DNA from: Bimuria novae-zelandiae CBS 107.79
Taxonomy: Eukaryota; Ascomycota; Dothideomycetes; Pleosporales; Didymosphaeriaceae
Assembly: GCA_010015655.1 (NCBI GenBank)
Contig: ML976754.1
Span: 124,001-188,000, forward strand
DNA length: 64,000 nucleotides
Reading direction: 5' to 3'
The notes under the pieces were generated by a model. The model was given only the letters and a program-made list of their open reading frames with translations. It searched no databases and had not been told where the DNA came from. Of the stretch, positions 32,999 through 44,284 are shown piece after piece (position 1 is the stretch's first letter; each line of letters opens with the position of its first letter). The translations under genes were made by a program, and so were the position numbers.

Positions 32999-33556
32999 GG
33001 TCGGTATCCAGAATTGAAAGCGTGGTTTTGAGACAGCCCTTGAGCAGAATAATGGTCTATGAGATATTGTGTACACTGAACAGCGCAAGGAAGAGGGAGT
33101 AATCTTCATAATAGGATGTCAAATTAGAATTGATTTGATATTAATGGTGACTTGTGTAGAACGAGCGCGGCCGCATAGTGAAACTTATGTATAATCGTGT
33201 TACTATACCCATGACGCCTTACTCGTCCGTGTACGATCCTTTAAGGTATGTCTTGATGTCAGAAGAATCTTTGTTTTGCCCAATGACGCAGAGAGACGAT
33301 GTCCACCAAATCCGGCTAAGCGCATCTTATCGATAAAGCTGTACTGTACCACACTACAACCTCAGGACTACGCGGCCGCGACGGCGCGAGCCCCTGTCGC
33401 GTGCAGTCAGGGACACTGAAAAAGGAGTTCACGGATTTTTTCAATGCTCCCGCCAACCGACTGATCCCCCGCGCTGGTTTGCGCACTTTTGGTAAACAGG
33501 CACACTTTTGAAAAAGCAAGCAACTTCGTATTCCTCTCACCTCGCCCAGGTCGACC
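32999..33556. promoter_or_regulatory. Divergent upstream region, SDR gene and zinc-finger gene
   Basis: This 558-bp gap between divergent start codons contains both promoters. GCGGCCGC-like strings occur near 33167 and 33370. No gene was seen. Confidence 0.4.
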
Positions 33557-36500
33557 ATGCTAGTTCCTACGCCGCACTCCCACCACGGGAACGATCTCAA
33601 TGCTCGTCGAGATCATACGACCGTGGCGCCCCGGCAGCCTCATACCACCTCCAATGTCATTCCTACACCTATTCAAGGGATTGGGCTCTATTCCCATGCC
33701 GACATGAACCCGCCACAGAATGCTCCCCGGTTTCCCCACCAGAAATATACAACTCCTGAGATGGAAACAAGATTCCTGCCTTTCGGTGGGCCGCAGCATG
33801 TGCAGAGCGCGAACGGGTGCAAGGAGCAGTTGCCAGATGAGGTGCGGGAAGTGTATGAAGAATTAAAGGCTGTGCTCCTGCAGGAGGAAGAGGCCGAAAA
33901 GCATGGTAAGGCAGAAGATCCTCGCGAGCGTTTCGAGTGTTTAGGGCTTCCCGACATTTTGACTCCTCCCCCTCCTACTTTTCCTCCACCCTCTGAAGAT
34001 GAGACGGACATAGTGGACGAGCTTTTCCTCACTCCCGACGTTTCATTTACACAAAAGACAGAGGAGGCCCTGCACTACGATGGGCAAGGAGGTGAAATTT
34101 TGCCAAGAAATATCACACCGGATGTTGAAGAGACAGAAGCCATTCACGTTGACCTTACACCGGACTCTGAAATGGACGATTTGTTCAATGACGAAATGGT
34201 CTTGGATGCTCAGGAACCCGGAGAAACCCTCGATGACATGGTATCACTTGCCCAGGAACCTACGGTGTTTTACAAAGTAAATATGGTGGGCGTCCAGGAG
34301 GCTGGAAGAAGCCCGGGAGATGACCATGATATTAATGCTAGAATGCGCGTACAGAGAACAATTACTCAAGACATCGCCCTACCGCCCCACCCGTCAAACC
34401 TACCTCCACGTCCTCCTAGTCCAGCATCGCCATCTGAGCTTTCGTCGGAGCCTGACGTTTTACCAAATGCACCTTCACCGATCGTATCATCTGTCCCTGC
34501 GCAGCGACCTAGCGCAGGACCTATACCTCTTATAGATTATCCTTCATCGAGCCGCGCCCCAGAGTCTCCAGTTATACCATCCATCCGACCGCAGCTACCG
34601 CAAGTGGAAACATTATCCATCGCATCTGGCCCGCAAACAGGTCCCCGTGAAGAACATCCAATCCAACCATCTCATCATCTTTCTGACTCGCAGGAGGATG
34701 TTGAAATGGGGTTTTCGTCCGAGGAGGAGGACACCAGAAAAACCTGTAAGTCTGCCCCACGAGCGGCCTACAAGGAGTGACTCTTCTGCTTCAACTGCAA
34801 GACAAGTCTTAAGAGCCTAAAAGCTCTCGTGGATCACATGATGGAGCGGCATATGAAGGAGCTGAGCTGCGTGTATTACAAGTGCTGTGCTAATCAGGCA
34901 TTCAAAGCAACGTACACATCTTCATCGCCTCATTGGAGGGGTGTGCACAATTGGAGTGCAAGCCCGTTCCCATGCAATAAGTGTGACCGTACCTTCCCGA
35001 GTATGGTCGAAGTGCACAAGCATCTTGGACAAAAACACTAAGTGTTAAGGGAGGCTGAATCGAAGACACCTGAGACGATACCAAATACTCCCGATCCAAC
35101 ATCAATGTCTCCTGAAACGGAAGCGAGAACTCCTCCACCAAAAGCAAGAACTCCTGAGCCGATTTCGAAGTCTCCGGCTTCGAAATCACCCACTCCCGAT
35201 AAGGAATCACAACCGCCTCCAGCGCTCAACACGAACCCTTCTTCAGTCCCCGAACTAGGACATTCTGGAACCCCGAAACGGCCATTGACTCCAGAACCAA
35301 ATGAAGAATCATCGTCGCAACGGAGACCACAATTGTCGCCGGAGCCAAGTTTCCAGCCATCGTCAGACCCGAAGCCGCAAACTTCTACGGTCCCGAAACC
35401 AGGAAATATCCCAAAACGGAAATCACAACGATCTATCAAGGCTCCTACACTACGATCGTTTCCCTTCAAGGAACCGGTTTTAGACGGGGAGTGGAATTTT
35501 TTGTGCTGCAATTGCAGTAAACCTTTGGAAGATCTGCGCGAGTTCGTGGCCCACATGCTCGAGCTCCATGGTGATGAGCTGGGCACGGTGTACTATAGGT
35601 GCTGTGCTGACAAGCGCTACAAAGCGACAATCAAGGCCTTTTCGCATATGCAGCAATTACACGGCTGGGGTCCACGACCGTTTCCCTGCCACAAGTGCGA
35701 TCTGGACTTTGCTCATCTAACGGAAGCCCGTGATCATTTTGTACAAGAACATTGTCGTATTGCAACTCCGCCACCAACAGATCCTGTACAAGAGGGAATG
35801 ATGTTTGCAGAGCCGATGGTAATAGAGCAGGCACCAGCTGAGCAGACATTGGAGGAGCAAGTATCAACAGAACAAGCGGAAGCGGAAGCGGTATCAGCGA
35901 AAGCAGAACCAACAGATCAACCATCGGCAGATCAATCCTCACCTTCAACCGTTGCAGCAGATCCAGCACCAGCAGGTGACGCATCAGCAGAATTGGTATC
36001 AGGTGCACCCGCACTAATGCCGATCAAGATATCCTTCCGCGCAAAAAAAACCTCTGCCCATTCACGCTCAAGATCAAACCCCCTATCCTCCGAACCAAAG
36101 ATCCTCGACCTCCTCGACAACTCGGGCCCCGAGCCCTCCGCAAATCTCCAAATCCACTGCATGCCTTGCGCCTCAACCTTTCCCACTATCCACGCGCTCA
36201 CAAAACACATCTTCACGCACCACCCCGATTCCGCGCCCCACACCCGCGCCGACTGCTGCCGCCTCCGCCATCAGCTCTTCGCAGACATCCTGCAGCACCT
36301 CCAGCGCCAGCACGACTACGCCGACGCCCCACTCGGTTGTCCTGCGCTCGGCTGCGAGGCGCCCCTATTCGCCTCCCTCGTGCAGTTCCGGCAGCACATC
36401 CACGACGAGCACTTGTTCGATCGCGATCTTGAACTTGCCGCCGGTCCCTGCGGGACCTTTGCGGACGGCAGGTACGGGTTCGGATCCGATGACGACGCGC

Positions 36501-36876
36501 TTATCCTCAGAGCACGCCGCTGCGTGTCAAGTCTGAGCCTCAAAGGAGAACCCCTGAATCCGACAGTGAGAGTAGATGGGATTATTCGGATTATGAGGAG
36601 GAGGAGGATGGCCGGTGGCGCAGTAGCCGCGGCGGGAGCTATAATGATGGTCGGTACGGATTCGAAGATAATCAAGACACGCGGAGTGCGAAGAGGACGC
36701 CACGGCAATTGAAGTTTAAGAATCACCCCGAGATCTCGGAGACGAATAGTGAGTCTAGGTCAGGGTCGGCGATGGATATTTCGGACAAGGAGGGGCGGTG
36801 GAGTAGCAGGCGACGTGAGAGGCGTGAGATGTGTGGGTATGAAGTTGGGCATTCGCCTGTGTGTATGCACAGGTGA
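33557..36876 (+). pseudogene. C2H2-type zinc-finger protein gene with two in-frame stop codons
   Basis: One frame runs from ATG 33557 to about 36471, interrupted only by TGA 34778-34780 and TAA 35039-35041. A 41-nt intron (36472-36512, GTACGG...CAGAG) then leads to an Arg/Asp-rich tail ending TGA 36874-36876. The first 395 codons are Pro/Glu/Ser-rich and disordered. A cysteine-rich unit follows the first stop (LFCFNCKTSLKSLKALVDH ... YYKCCAN ... PFPCNKCDRTF). A clear second copy lies at about 35490-35755 (LCCNCSKPLEDLREFVAHM ... YYRCCAD ... PFPCHKCDLDF), and a third, diverged one at about 36155-36420. The copy alignment puts Trp where TGA stands. No intron I could draw removes either stop, so it is probably inactive, although unusual splicing cannot be excluded. 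Confidence 0.6.
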
Positions 36877-37779
36877 GGGCTGAGATGGAAGGTTTGGATC
36901 ATTTGTGTTTGCATGAGTGAGCGAGTGTCTGTCTTTGGATGATAGGGTGGAGGTGCTGTTGTTTATGGTTGGCTTCGGCCTACCGTTTCGCTCTTGGAGT
37001 ATTGGCTGGGCGAAAAGGTGAACGGTCTGGTATAGCGTTACTGGGCCTCGGCTCTTTGATTTTGTTGTGCTTATGGTCGGGTATTGGCGTTGATGGCGTT
37101 TGTGCGGATACCAGGCATTAGTATTTAATAGTCACTTCTCTATTACCTTATGCTTGCAATCATTTAACTTTCCCACGGGAAGATAGGGGTTCATCTTGAG
37201 TGGCATATTGCATGATGAGTTTCAAGGGAAGAAAAATTGTTATAGTCAGCGATCTTGGAGTGGGCGCGTGGTTAGGACAAGCTTCAACTCTGCTATCGCT
37301 CAGGCGCCAGCGAAGAACAAACATGATAAAGATTTGGCCGCTGGACGTTCTTTCACGGTGATGAGATCACCTTTACGGTCCTTGAAGATGGTTTGGGCTA
37401 GGAAAGCGCTACTTCTACATCGTGTTAGCTGTCCACTCGAGACGATACCCTATAGTAAATCCTCCCATGGCATACACATCTCTAATTCACGCAAAGTAAA
37501 AGCGCCCTCTTCTAACTTTCTTCATACGATGCCGATACTCGTTCCACCGCCTACCCAATCCTGTTGCCAAGGCCCTATATGGGTCGGAATGGAAACCCAA
37601 AGGTAGAGCCTTTCAAGAAATACTGTCACCGCGCGACCGATCTTCGTGCACCTTGTTTACATATAACCTTGCTTTCTGAATCCTCGGCTTCCTCGGACTG
37701 CACCCCCATCAAAAAAACACTGCGACTGTGCACAGATCAGATCTATTGCGCGCACCATCGCCTCATCCTTCCTTCAATA
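36877..37779. other. Intergenic region upstream of the antiporter relic
   Basis: About 0.9 kb. A frame at 37196 (136 codons) has no domain or signal and is not called. No repeat was recognised. Confidence 0.4.
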
Positions 37780-39294
37780 CCACGAGCCTGGAAGTCCGTC
37801 TCCTCCATCTCATGCTACCAAATTATGCGATTTACTGATCTAAAGCCCAGTCGTCGACATCCTCATCCTCATCTCCTTCTTCACATTCCTATGGATCTCC
37901 GAGTACGCGCTTCCGAGAAAATCATTCGCGCAGGCATCATTTTCGGCGCGCCGCTCGCGAACACCCTGCACCATGCGTGGCAAGAGACGTTCATGTCCCT
38001 GGGGTACATCGGGCTGATCCCGCTCATCTTCGAAGGGGGTTTGACAACGCGGATGGACCTGCTCAAAGCGAACTTTGGCCTCTCGCTCGTTGCGGCGACG
38101 ACGGGGGTGCTGTGTCCTATTGGGTTCAGCTATCTTCTGCTGTACCTAGGTTTTGGCTATGGCGCGGTGGAAACGTTTATCATCGGCGCCGCGCTCAGTG
38201 CAAACGTCCCTGGGTACTACTTCCACCGTGATAGCCGGGGCGTCTAAGTCTGTCGACCACTCGCAGACACGCGTGAGTGCCGTGCTCGTCAGCGCCGCCG
38301 TCATGGACGATGTCTCCGGGCTCGTCATGAACAGCGTGATCCACGATCTCGGGTCCCTCTCGTCCTCCTCCAGCGTATCCCTCGGATAGTTCATCGGGCG
38401 CCCGATCGTCGCCTCCGCCGCCTCCTCACACCTATACTCACAAAATGCTTCTTCGCCCCCGTGTTTAGACGCTATATAGCACCCTTTCGCAAAGATGGAC
38501 CATCTCTCCAACATCTCCTCATGATCCTCGTGCTGAGCGCCTTCATCGCCGTCGCCGCGTACACAGGGACATCCGTTCTCTTCGGGGCCTTCCTCGCGGG
38601 GACGTTCTTGGCGTACATTCTGTCGAAGCACCCCGAGGGTCCCTTCGTCGTTATGAGCCGCGAATAAGGCGAGCGAGAAGGTTAAATGCGCCTACCTTCG
38701 TTCACACGTTTGAGTGTTATTGCCTCGACGTGCAGCAGTACGTGCCTGCGCCGCTGTTCTTCGCTTCCATCGGCTTCGCACATACCGTTCTTGGATCTCT
38801 AGACTGGCAAGGCGGTTTGGAGGGGCGTCGTGTACACGCTGCTCATGCTCGTTGCGAAGTTCGTGGTCGGTAGCTGGGTACCCATCTCGTCGGGTTTTGC
38901 CCCCGAGGCCTCGTTTTCGACGGGGGATAAAGAAGCTGGCAACGGAAACGGAAATGGGATCGTGGAGCAGCCCCCAACCCGCCTCGCTGCGTCAAAAGCA
39001 TCCATGCATCCTGCGCTTCTGCTCGGTATGGCTATGGTCGCGCGCGGAGAGATCGGCCTCCTCATCGTGGAAATCGAGTCTAACAACACGCCCTACGTTA
39101 CGTCGGACGGGTTCATCACGGCGATCTGGGCGATTTTGCCGAATATTATTATTGGGCCTATTTGTGTGGGCGTGTTGGTTAAGTTCCGAGGTGAGCTTAT
39201 TGCGAAGGGGATGTGGGGGTTGGTGGAAGCACCTGGACAAGGCAGTGACGAGGTGAGGTCGTCCGAGGTGCAGATGGAGGAGGCTCGTCAATGA
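37780..39294 (+). pseudogene. Degraded cation/H+ antiporter (CPA2, fungal sodium/hydrogen exchanger type)
   Basis: Segments of a polytopic exchanger can be read in order but in changing frames: ISFFTFLWISEYALPRK near 37880; SLGYIGLIPLIFEGGLTTRM to GAALSA (37990-38200); SLGTTSTVIAGASKS to MDDVSGLVMNSVIHDLG (38210-38350); FGAFLAGTFLAYILSKHPEG (38580-38640); GKAVWRGVVYTLLMLVAKF; and LLGMAMVARGEIGLLIVEIE (39018-39080) to the stop at 39292-39294. One frame change falls at about 38198-38205, where the reading moves by one base between GAALSA and SLGTT. A TAG follows at 38387. Stops and further frame changes lie at 38660-38820. The family would exchange Na+ or K+ for H+ across a membrane. The 5' end is uncertain. 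Confidence 0.75.
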
Positions 39295-39629
39295 CAGGGG
39301 GAGGGTTGGTGGAGTGGATGGGGCTTGCGGAATGTTGCGATTTGGGATATTGTCCGCAGGTGTGGGTGGTGGAGTTTGGTGAAAAAGTGTAGTGCATCGA
39401 GTGGACGTGACGTGGATCGTGGTGTCAGCGAGTCTGGTGGTGGGGAGAAGATAGACAATAGGCAGAGTCTGCTAATTGTTAAATATCTGGAAAAGGGAAA
39501 ACATCTGGCACATCTGTTGTATCTGTACAACAGAACAAGATGTCTTGGTCAGATATCGCTGCGTTGCCTTAGGCTTTTAAAGTCAATGACCAATTGCTTG
39601 ACCTAGAACTCTATCGTCGTGAAGAGCCT
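39295..39629. other. 3' intergenic region
   Basis: The gap between the convergent antiporter relic and WD40 gene. Nothing recognised. Confidence 0.45.
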
Positions 39630-40915
39630 CTACTCGCTATCCTCCATCAGCGCTGCAAGCTCAGCCTCCTCTTCCGCAGTCAGTACGCCCTCTTTCTTTT
39701 CTTCCACTTTCTCCTCTACCGTGCCCTCCCTCTCATCCTCCGCCTCTTTGATTGCCTGGGCCAGATCCGGCGCTTTCAGACTCCACATCCTCACCGTCCC
39801 ATCGATACTCACACTAACCACCTTCTGCCCTCCCAACAGAACCAACGCCGTAACCTCTTCAAAGTGACCCTCGAAGACATGGTGCAGATTGCCATTGCCC
39901 TTCTCCCAAACCCTGACCTCTTCATCCCGGCAAGCAGTCACAACCCATCCCCCCTCCTCGTCAACGACTACGTCACGCGCATAGTCGGGGTGCTCGAAGG
40001 AAGTGTCCTCTTCCCAATTACGCGCCCTGGAGAGACACTTAGCGCTCTTGTCTGCAGACGCAGTCCACAAGTCGCCGTCCGAGTCGAAGTGTATAGCGTC
40101 GACGCTGGTCTCATGCGCCAGAATCGGGCACGGCTCATCCAGAACCTCCTTCGCAGCCGCGACGCTGACTCTCCATCTTCTGATCTCGCGGTCGCTGCCT
40201 GCGCTAAACACGACTGCTTCTTCTTTCTGGGGATCGTATTCGAGCGGGTCGAGCGCGAGCGCGAGGACGCCTCTCGTGTGGCCCTTCAGCGTGTGCAGCT
40301 TCTCGCCCGTCGCCGCGTCCCACACGATGATCGTCGCATCCTGGGATCCAGAAAGCAATAACTCCCTCCCCTGCACCGTAACCATAAGCACAGCTTTCAC
40401 AAAGTCGGCGTGCCCGCTGAACCGGCGTCCAGGCTTCCTGCTCTTGACGTCCCAGCTCCACACGCTCTTATCCCAGCACCCCGCAAACAGCGTATCGGAC
40501 GTGTGCGAAGCCGCGATCGAGGTCAGCGGCGCAGTGGGGCCCGTGTACGTCGCGACGACTCTCTTCCCCTCACCCGCCTGCAGCGCACGCGTTAGCTTCG
40601 ACTCGTGCAGCGTGCAGGAAAGCTCCCAAAAAGACTCTAGGAGGCGTATGTCTGACCGACTTCAGGCGTGATCCTCTTGACGGTGCCCGCCGCTTCTGCG
40701 ACGTAGATGCTGCCGCCGTCCGACGGGTCTGCGGCGACGGCGAGAACCTTGGACGCGAGCTTGACAGGGTGGCCCTTGTTGTTTTTAGCCTTCCCTGCCT
40801 TGCGCGCGGTTTCGCTGATGGACGAGCTGTCCGAGTCAGTTGTGTGTCTCAGTAGTAGGTGTTTCGGGGCTCACTCCGTCTGGAAGAAATGTCCTGGGTC
40901 GTTGGAGCGCGACAT
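39630..40915 (-). CDS. WD40-repeat protein
   Basis: Exons 40915-40875, 40826-40661 and 40577-39630 encode 384 aa. Introns begin GTGAGC and GTCGGT (the second donor is weak) and end CAG; phases 2 and 0 close. At least six blades are visible: LASKVLAVAADPSDGGSIYV, TSIAASHTSDTLFAGCWDKS, FSGHADFVKAVL...IIVWD, LKGHTRGVLALAL...REIRRWRV, ILAHETSVDAIHF and FEGHFEEVTALVL...GTVRMWSL. A charged C-terminal helix (KEAEDEREGTVEEKVEEKK) follows. It starts MSRSNDPGHFFQTE. WD40 proteins are scaffolds; I cannot assign the complex. A long frame on the other strand is a shadow. Confidence 0.85.
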
Positions 40916-41644
40916 GGTTGTGATTTTGTTTGGTTTGAAGGTAAATATGAAACAAGTCGAGTGACATTTATATTTTACCCCGCCTGCCCCGCCTCGACGT
41001 ACCTGCGTCGGCGCCGGTAGGCAACAGTACACACTCTTCGTAGGCAACAAAATTGTTGCCTCTGGATCCGTTACGCCGAGACCAAAAACCGGACCGATCA
41101 ATTTGATTCCGGTTTGGATTGCTATGGGTTGGCATATCGGCATTAGCTAAGACGCATTCTGATCACCCAGTGCAAAGTCACTACCATTACGACGTCACTA
41201 ATGCCTGATGCAAATTGATTTAATAGACCCTAGTATTGGTATTAGCAAAGTAAAGTGTAGTAGCGTATATCCCAAGATTAAAAGTCCCATGAATCAACCT
41301 AGAACGCCCAGACATAAAGAAAATCATCAAACCAAGAAGTCGTCATCTATCCAGAGCGAGACGCTTCGCTCATTTGCTCTGGTATGCAACAAACCCAAGT
41401 CATTAATCATAACGCGTCGTTAGAGTGAGGTTGCCCGACAAAGGCAACCCGACGTTACACTCAGGATATCTTGTAGGAAAATCCGTACGCCCACCCCTGT
41501 AGCTCAACGTTTAGTTGAGAGTAAAACGCCCAAATATGTGCCAGGACTATGTCCAATGCGGTCGTAACTCATGACTGTACAATGCGTATCCAAACGCATC
41601 CAACAAGGAATGTCAATGCAGAATCGTCAGAAGGGGGGAATCGA
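40916..41644. other. Intergenic region with small inverted repeats
   Basis: Contains a 9-bp stem with 2-base loop (AGGCAACAA/TTGTTGCCT at 41042-41061) and a second GTTGCC...GGCAAC pair near 41431-41448. GGCAAC also occurs at 41020. A tRNA-like D-arm pattern near 41499 was examined and not accepted. No gene was called. Confidence 0.4.
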
Positions 41645-44284
41645 CTACCGCTCTTCCGAGGCGTGCATAGCGATTCTTCGCAGCTCCCACCTCCATCCGT
41701 GCTTGTGCTCTCCGCTATCGCGCATGGTACCGACCCATCCTTCTGTTCTGCGTCGCCAGATAGCCTCTTCTTCTCGCTGTCTTCGAATGAAGCTAGGGCC
41801 CAGGTCGAATTCTTCTCCGATGAAAGAAGGGTCTTCGGCACCCGCCGTGCCACTGCCACTATCAACATGCCCGGCAACGCTTACATTGTCTTTCAGATCT
41901 TCAAGCCCGGCGAATGGATCTTCTTCGTCATCCATGTCAACCGACGGTGAGCGAGGGTCGTTGGTTTCGCGAGGTGCTTTGAGCCACGTCATCTTGATAG
42001 GATCGAACACCATACGACCTTCGTACTGGACACCTCGAGGCATGGTTTTCTGCGAAATCAACGCAGGGCGTGGCGGCGAGGGCGATGGCTGCGGCGCAAT
42101 CTTTACCGCCCGCGAAGAGATGCTCTTTTGTTGGATGTGTGACAACGCAGTATGCGATATGGAATGCGAGCGCTCGTGCGAATGCCCGAAAGGGCTGCTC
42201 AAGGGTGCAAATGTGGGTGTGCTCACGGTGGTAAGATCTATTGTCGCAGAAGAGCCATTAGGATGAGTGAAAGGAGCAAGAGCTTCCTCATTTCCTTCCC
42301 ATCGCTGCATAGTGGGATTGTATATCATCCCCTTTTCGGCTGCAGACGAGGTTAGTACACGGCCGCAGAGCGACTGTTGACAAGACTTACTCTTAGCATA
42401 AGGTTCAAAGAGTCCACGGATGAGGTGCGGCTTTTGTCTAGAATTTTTCTTTCGGTGAGCTGTCGGACTGGTGTGGGGGCTCTTAGCCGCTACATGCACT
42501 TTCCAGTTGATTTGCATGGGCGCAATAGGACCGTCGCCTCGTGATCTAAGGCCAGCAAGTCTTTGTTCACGAGCATTGCGGCTGGCTGCGGTATCGCGAG
42601 CAAATCGCGGAGTACTGTCTACTCTTGGTGGGCTGCGAGGAGTTTGCGGCATGGGTGTGGCCATGCGATCTAGCATGGGCAGTCGGGAAATACTGTTCTG
42701 CTGTCGTAGTGTTCTGTTGCTCGGGACATTGCGCGGAGTCTTTTCGAATTGCTTCTCTTTGGTTGCAGATGTTGGCAGATCATCGAAGATTTCGAGCTCG
42801 CTGCCATCGCCAAACTGTTTTCGGCCTTTGGGAAGCGTCATTTTCTGGGTTTGGCGTACGGTTGCAGGTGTGGTATCCTTGCGCATGCCATTTCTACTGG
42901 GCGTGGCCATCGCATCAGCAGTGGACATGCGGGAATAAGACCTCATGGACGGAGACTGAGGACGGCGCGGGTCCGAATCCCTACGCAAATGCCCACGTGA
43001 GGGAGGTTTTGCCATGACATGGTGAGACTGCGCAGTGGAAGTGCCTGCAGGCAGAAATGGAACAGATGATCGTGCTGGGTGAGCATGGTTGTTGTTCCGT
43101 AATAAAGGCGCAGAACGTTTGGCACGTAAAAGCTGAGCACTTGTGGTCGTAGGCATTGGCCGATTATGTCCGTTTTGACCGTTCTGCGGAGCGCCTGACT
43201 CATAGACGGGCGTGAGACGTGTACGGCTGCTGATTGATAGAGGCCTTGGGATCTTTGACATTGAGGGCTTCTCGAGCTTGTCGGTAAAAGTAAGTGTAGT
43301 GGCCGGACGGGCGGCTGGCGGCGTGGTAATCTTTGCGGGCGGCTTCTTGACCTTTACGTTTCGGTTCAGAGTAAGCTTGTTCGTGTCGAGGACCTCCCCT
43401 CCGCCAATTTCGAGACCGTCCATGAAGTCATCGTCTTCTTCAACGCCCATAAGCTTTGGTTCGTGTGTCGGGGCGGGTTCGCTCTCAAATGGCGGGGGCG
43501 AAGCCCATGATGGAGCTGGAGGAGATGCGAACTCGACCGGAGGCCCCAACACAGGGGCTGATGTGGGTGGCAGTGCCCGCTTTGGTAGGGTAATGAAAGG
43601 CGAGGCGTCGGGGACAGGCACCTCGGACTTCTTAAGCTTCTCCAAGCGGGCACTGAAGTCGAGCGGCTCACTGGGCAGCACTAGGCCGTTGAGGTCGTCG
43701 TCTTCGCTCTCGAGCGTCATGATGCTGCCCATGCTAGGGCTCATGGCCGATACAGAGGAGCTGCGTGCGCCTCGGCCGTCCCTTCTCGTTCCGGCGAAGC
43801 GAATGCCCAGGCTGCCCTCGCCCCAATCGTCGTCGAAACCGTCGTTATCGTCCGCCGGCGTGCGTGGCATCGGTGCCTTCAACTTAAGCCCTTCGCCTGC
43901 ATTGGTAGGCAGCTCGAGGTCGTTGCCCCAGTCTTCGTCAACGGCAATTTTGCGGTTCGATTTTTTCTTTCCTAGCCTCTTGATTGCGCCGCCAAGCAGC
44001 GCTGACGACGGCACGCTCGCGGGAATCGGGATGCCGGCTTGTTTTGCGGACGTGATCGCGTTCATGGTGGAGGCCTCGTCGTTCGGGCGGAGCAGAACCT
44101 GCCAGTCGTCGTCGCCCGTGTTGGATTCGGAGCGTACTGATACGCGAGAAGACGCGGATTGCAATGTGGACATGGAGTGCGTGAACAGGTCGACGGAGCC
44201 GTCAAAGTCGCCATCGTCGTCCCAGTTCTCAACCGTCGACGCCATTGAGGCCATCCGCTGGGCGAATGAACCCTTCGCGGCCAT
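41645..44284 (-). CDS. byr4: Cytokinesis/mitotic-exit regulator Byr4 (Bfa1 family)
   Basis: Byr4 with Bub2/Cdc16 forms the GAP for the Spg1/Tem1 GTPase at spindle poles and restrains septation. Exons 44284-42391 and 42339-41645 are separated by a 51-nt intron (42390-42340; GTAAGT, TACTAAC, CTGCAG). The intron is a multiple of three without stops, so an unspliced reading looks open. Spliced length is 862 aa. Supporting parts are WDDDGDFDGSVDLF near the N-terminus (Byr4 repeats of this type), VDEDWGNDLELP and FDDDWGEGSLGIRF, plus GMIYNPTMQRWEGNEEAL and GRMVFDPIKMTWLKAP blocks, and a conserved end (IRRQREEEAIWRRRTEGWVG). An in-frame ATG at 44446 would add 54 residues that look like leader. Confidence 0.85.
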   Translation of the reverse strand: MAAKGSFAQRMASMASTVENWDDDGDFDGSVDLFTHSMSTLQSASSRVSVRSESNTGDDDWQVLLRPNDEASTMNAITSAKQAGIPIPASVPSSALLGGAIKRLGKKKSNRKIAVDEDWGNDLELPTNAGEGLKLKAPMPRTPADDNDGFDDDWGEGSLGIRFAGTRRDGRGARSSSVSAMSPSMGSIMTLESEDDDLNGLVLPSEPLDFSARLEKLKKSEVPVPDASPFITLPKRALPPTSAPVLGPPVEFASPPAPSWASPPPFESEPAPTHEPKLMGVEEDDDFMDGLEIGGGEVLDTNKLTLNRNVKVKKPPAKITTPPAARPATTLTFTDKLEKPSMSKIPRPLSISSRTRLTPVYESGAPQNGQNGHNRPMPTTTSAQLLRAKRSAPLLRNNNHAHPARSSVPFLPAGTSTAQSHHVMAKPPSRGHLRRDSDPRRPQSPSMRSYSRMSTADAMATPSRNGMRKDTTPATVRQTQKMTLPKGRKQFGDGSELEIFDDLPTSATKEKQFEKTPRNVPSNRTLRQQNSISRLPMLDRMATPMPQTPRSPPRVDSTPRFARDTAASRNAREQRLAGLRSRGDGPIAPMQINWKVHVAAKSPHTSPTAHRKKNSRQKPHLIRGLFEPYAKSKSCQQSLCGRVLTSSAAEKGMIYNPTMQRWEGNEEALAPFTHPNGSSATIDLTTVSTPTFAPLSSPFGHSHERSHSISHTALSHIQQKSISSRAVKIAPQPSPSPPRPALISQKTMPRGVQYEGRMVFDPIKMTWLKAPRETNDPRSPSVDMDDEEDPFAGLEDLKDNVSVAGHVDSGSGTAGAEDPSFIGEEFDLGPSFIRRQREEEAIWRRRTEGWVGTMRDSGEHKHGWRWELRRIAMHASEER

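Noticed and set aside
39594..40361. 255-codon frame opposite the WD40 gene
   Set aside because: The WD40 blades are on the minus strand; this frame has no recognisable content.
41495..41530. tRNA-like D-arm pattern (GTAGCTCAACGTTTAGTTGAGAG)
   Set aside because: No matching acceptor stem, anticodon arm or T-loop GTTCGA could be placed around it.
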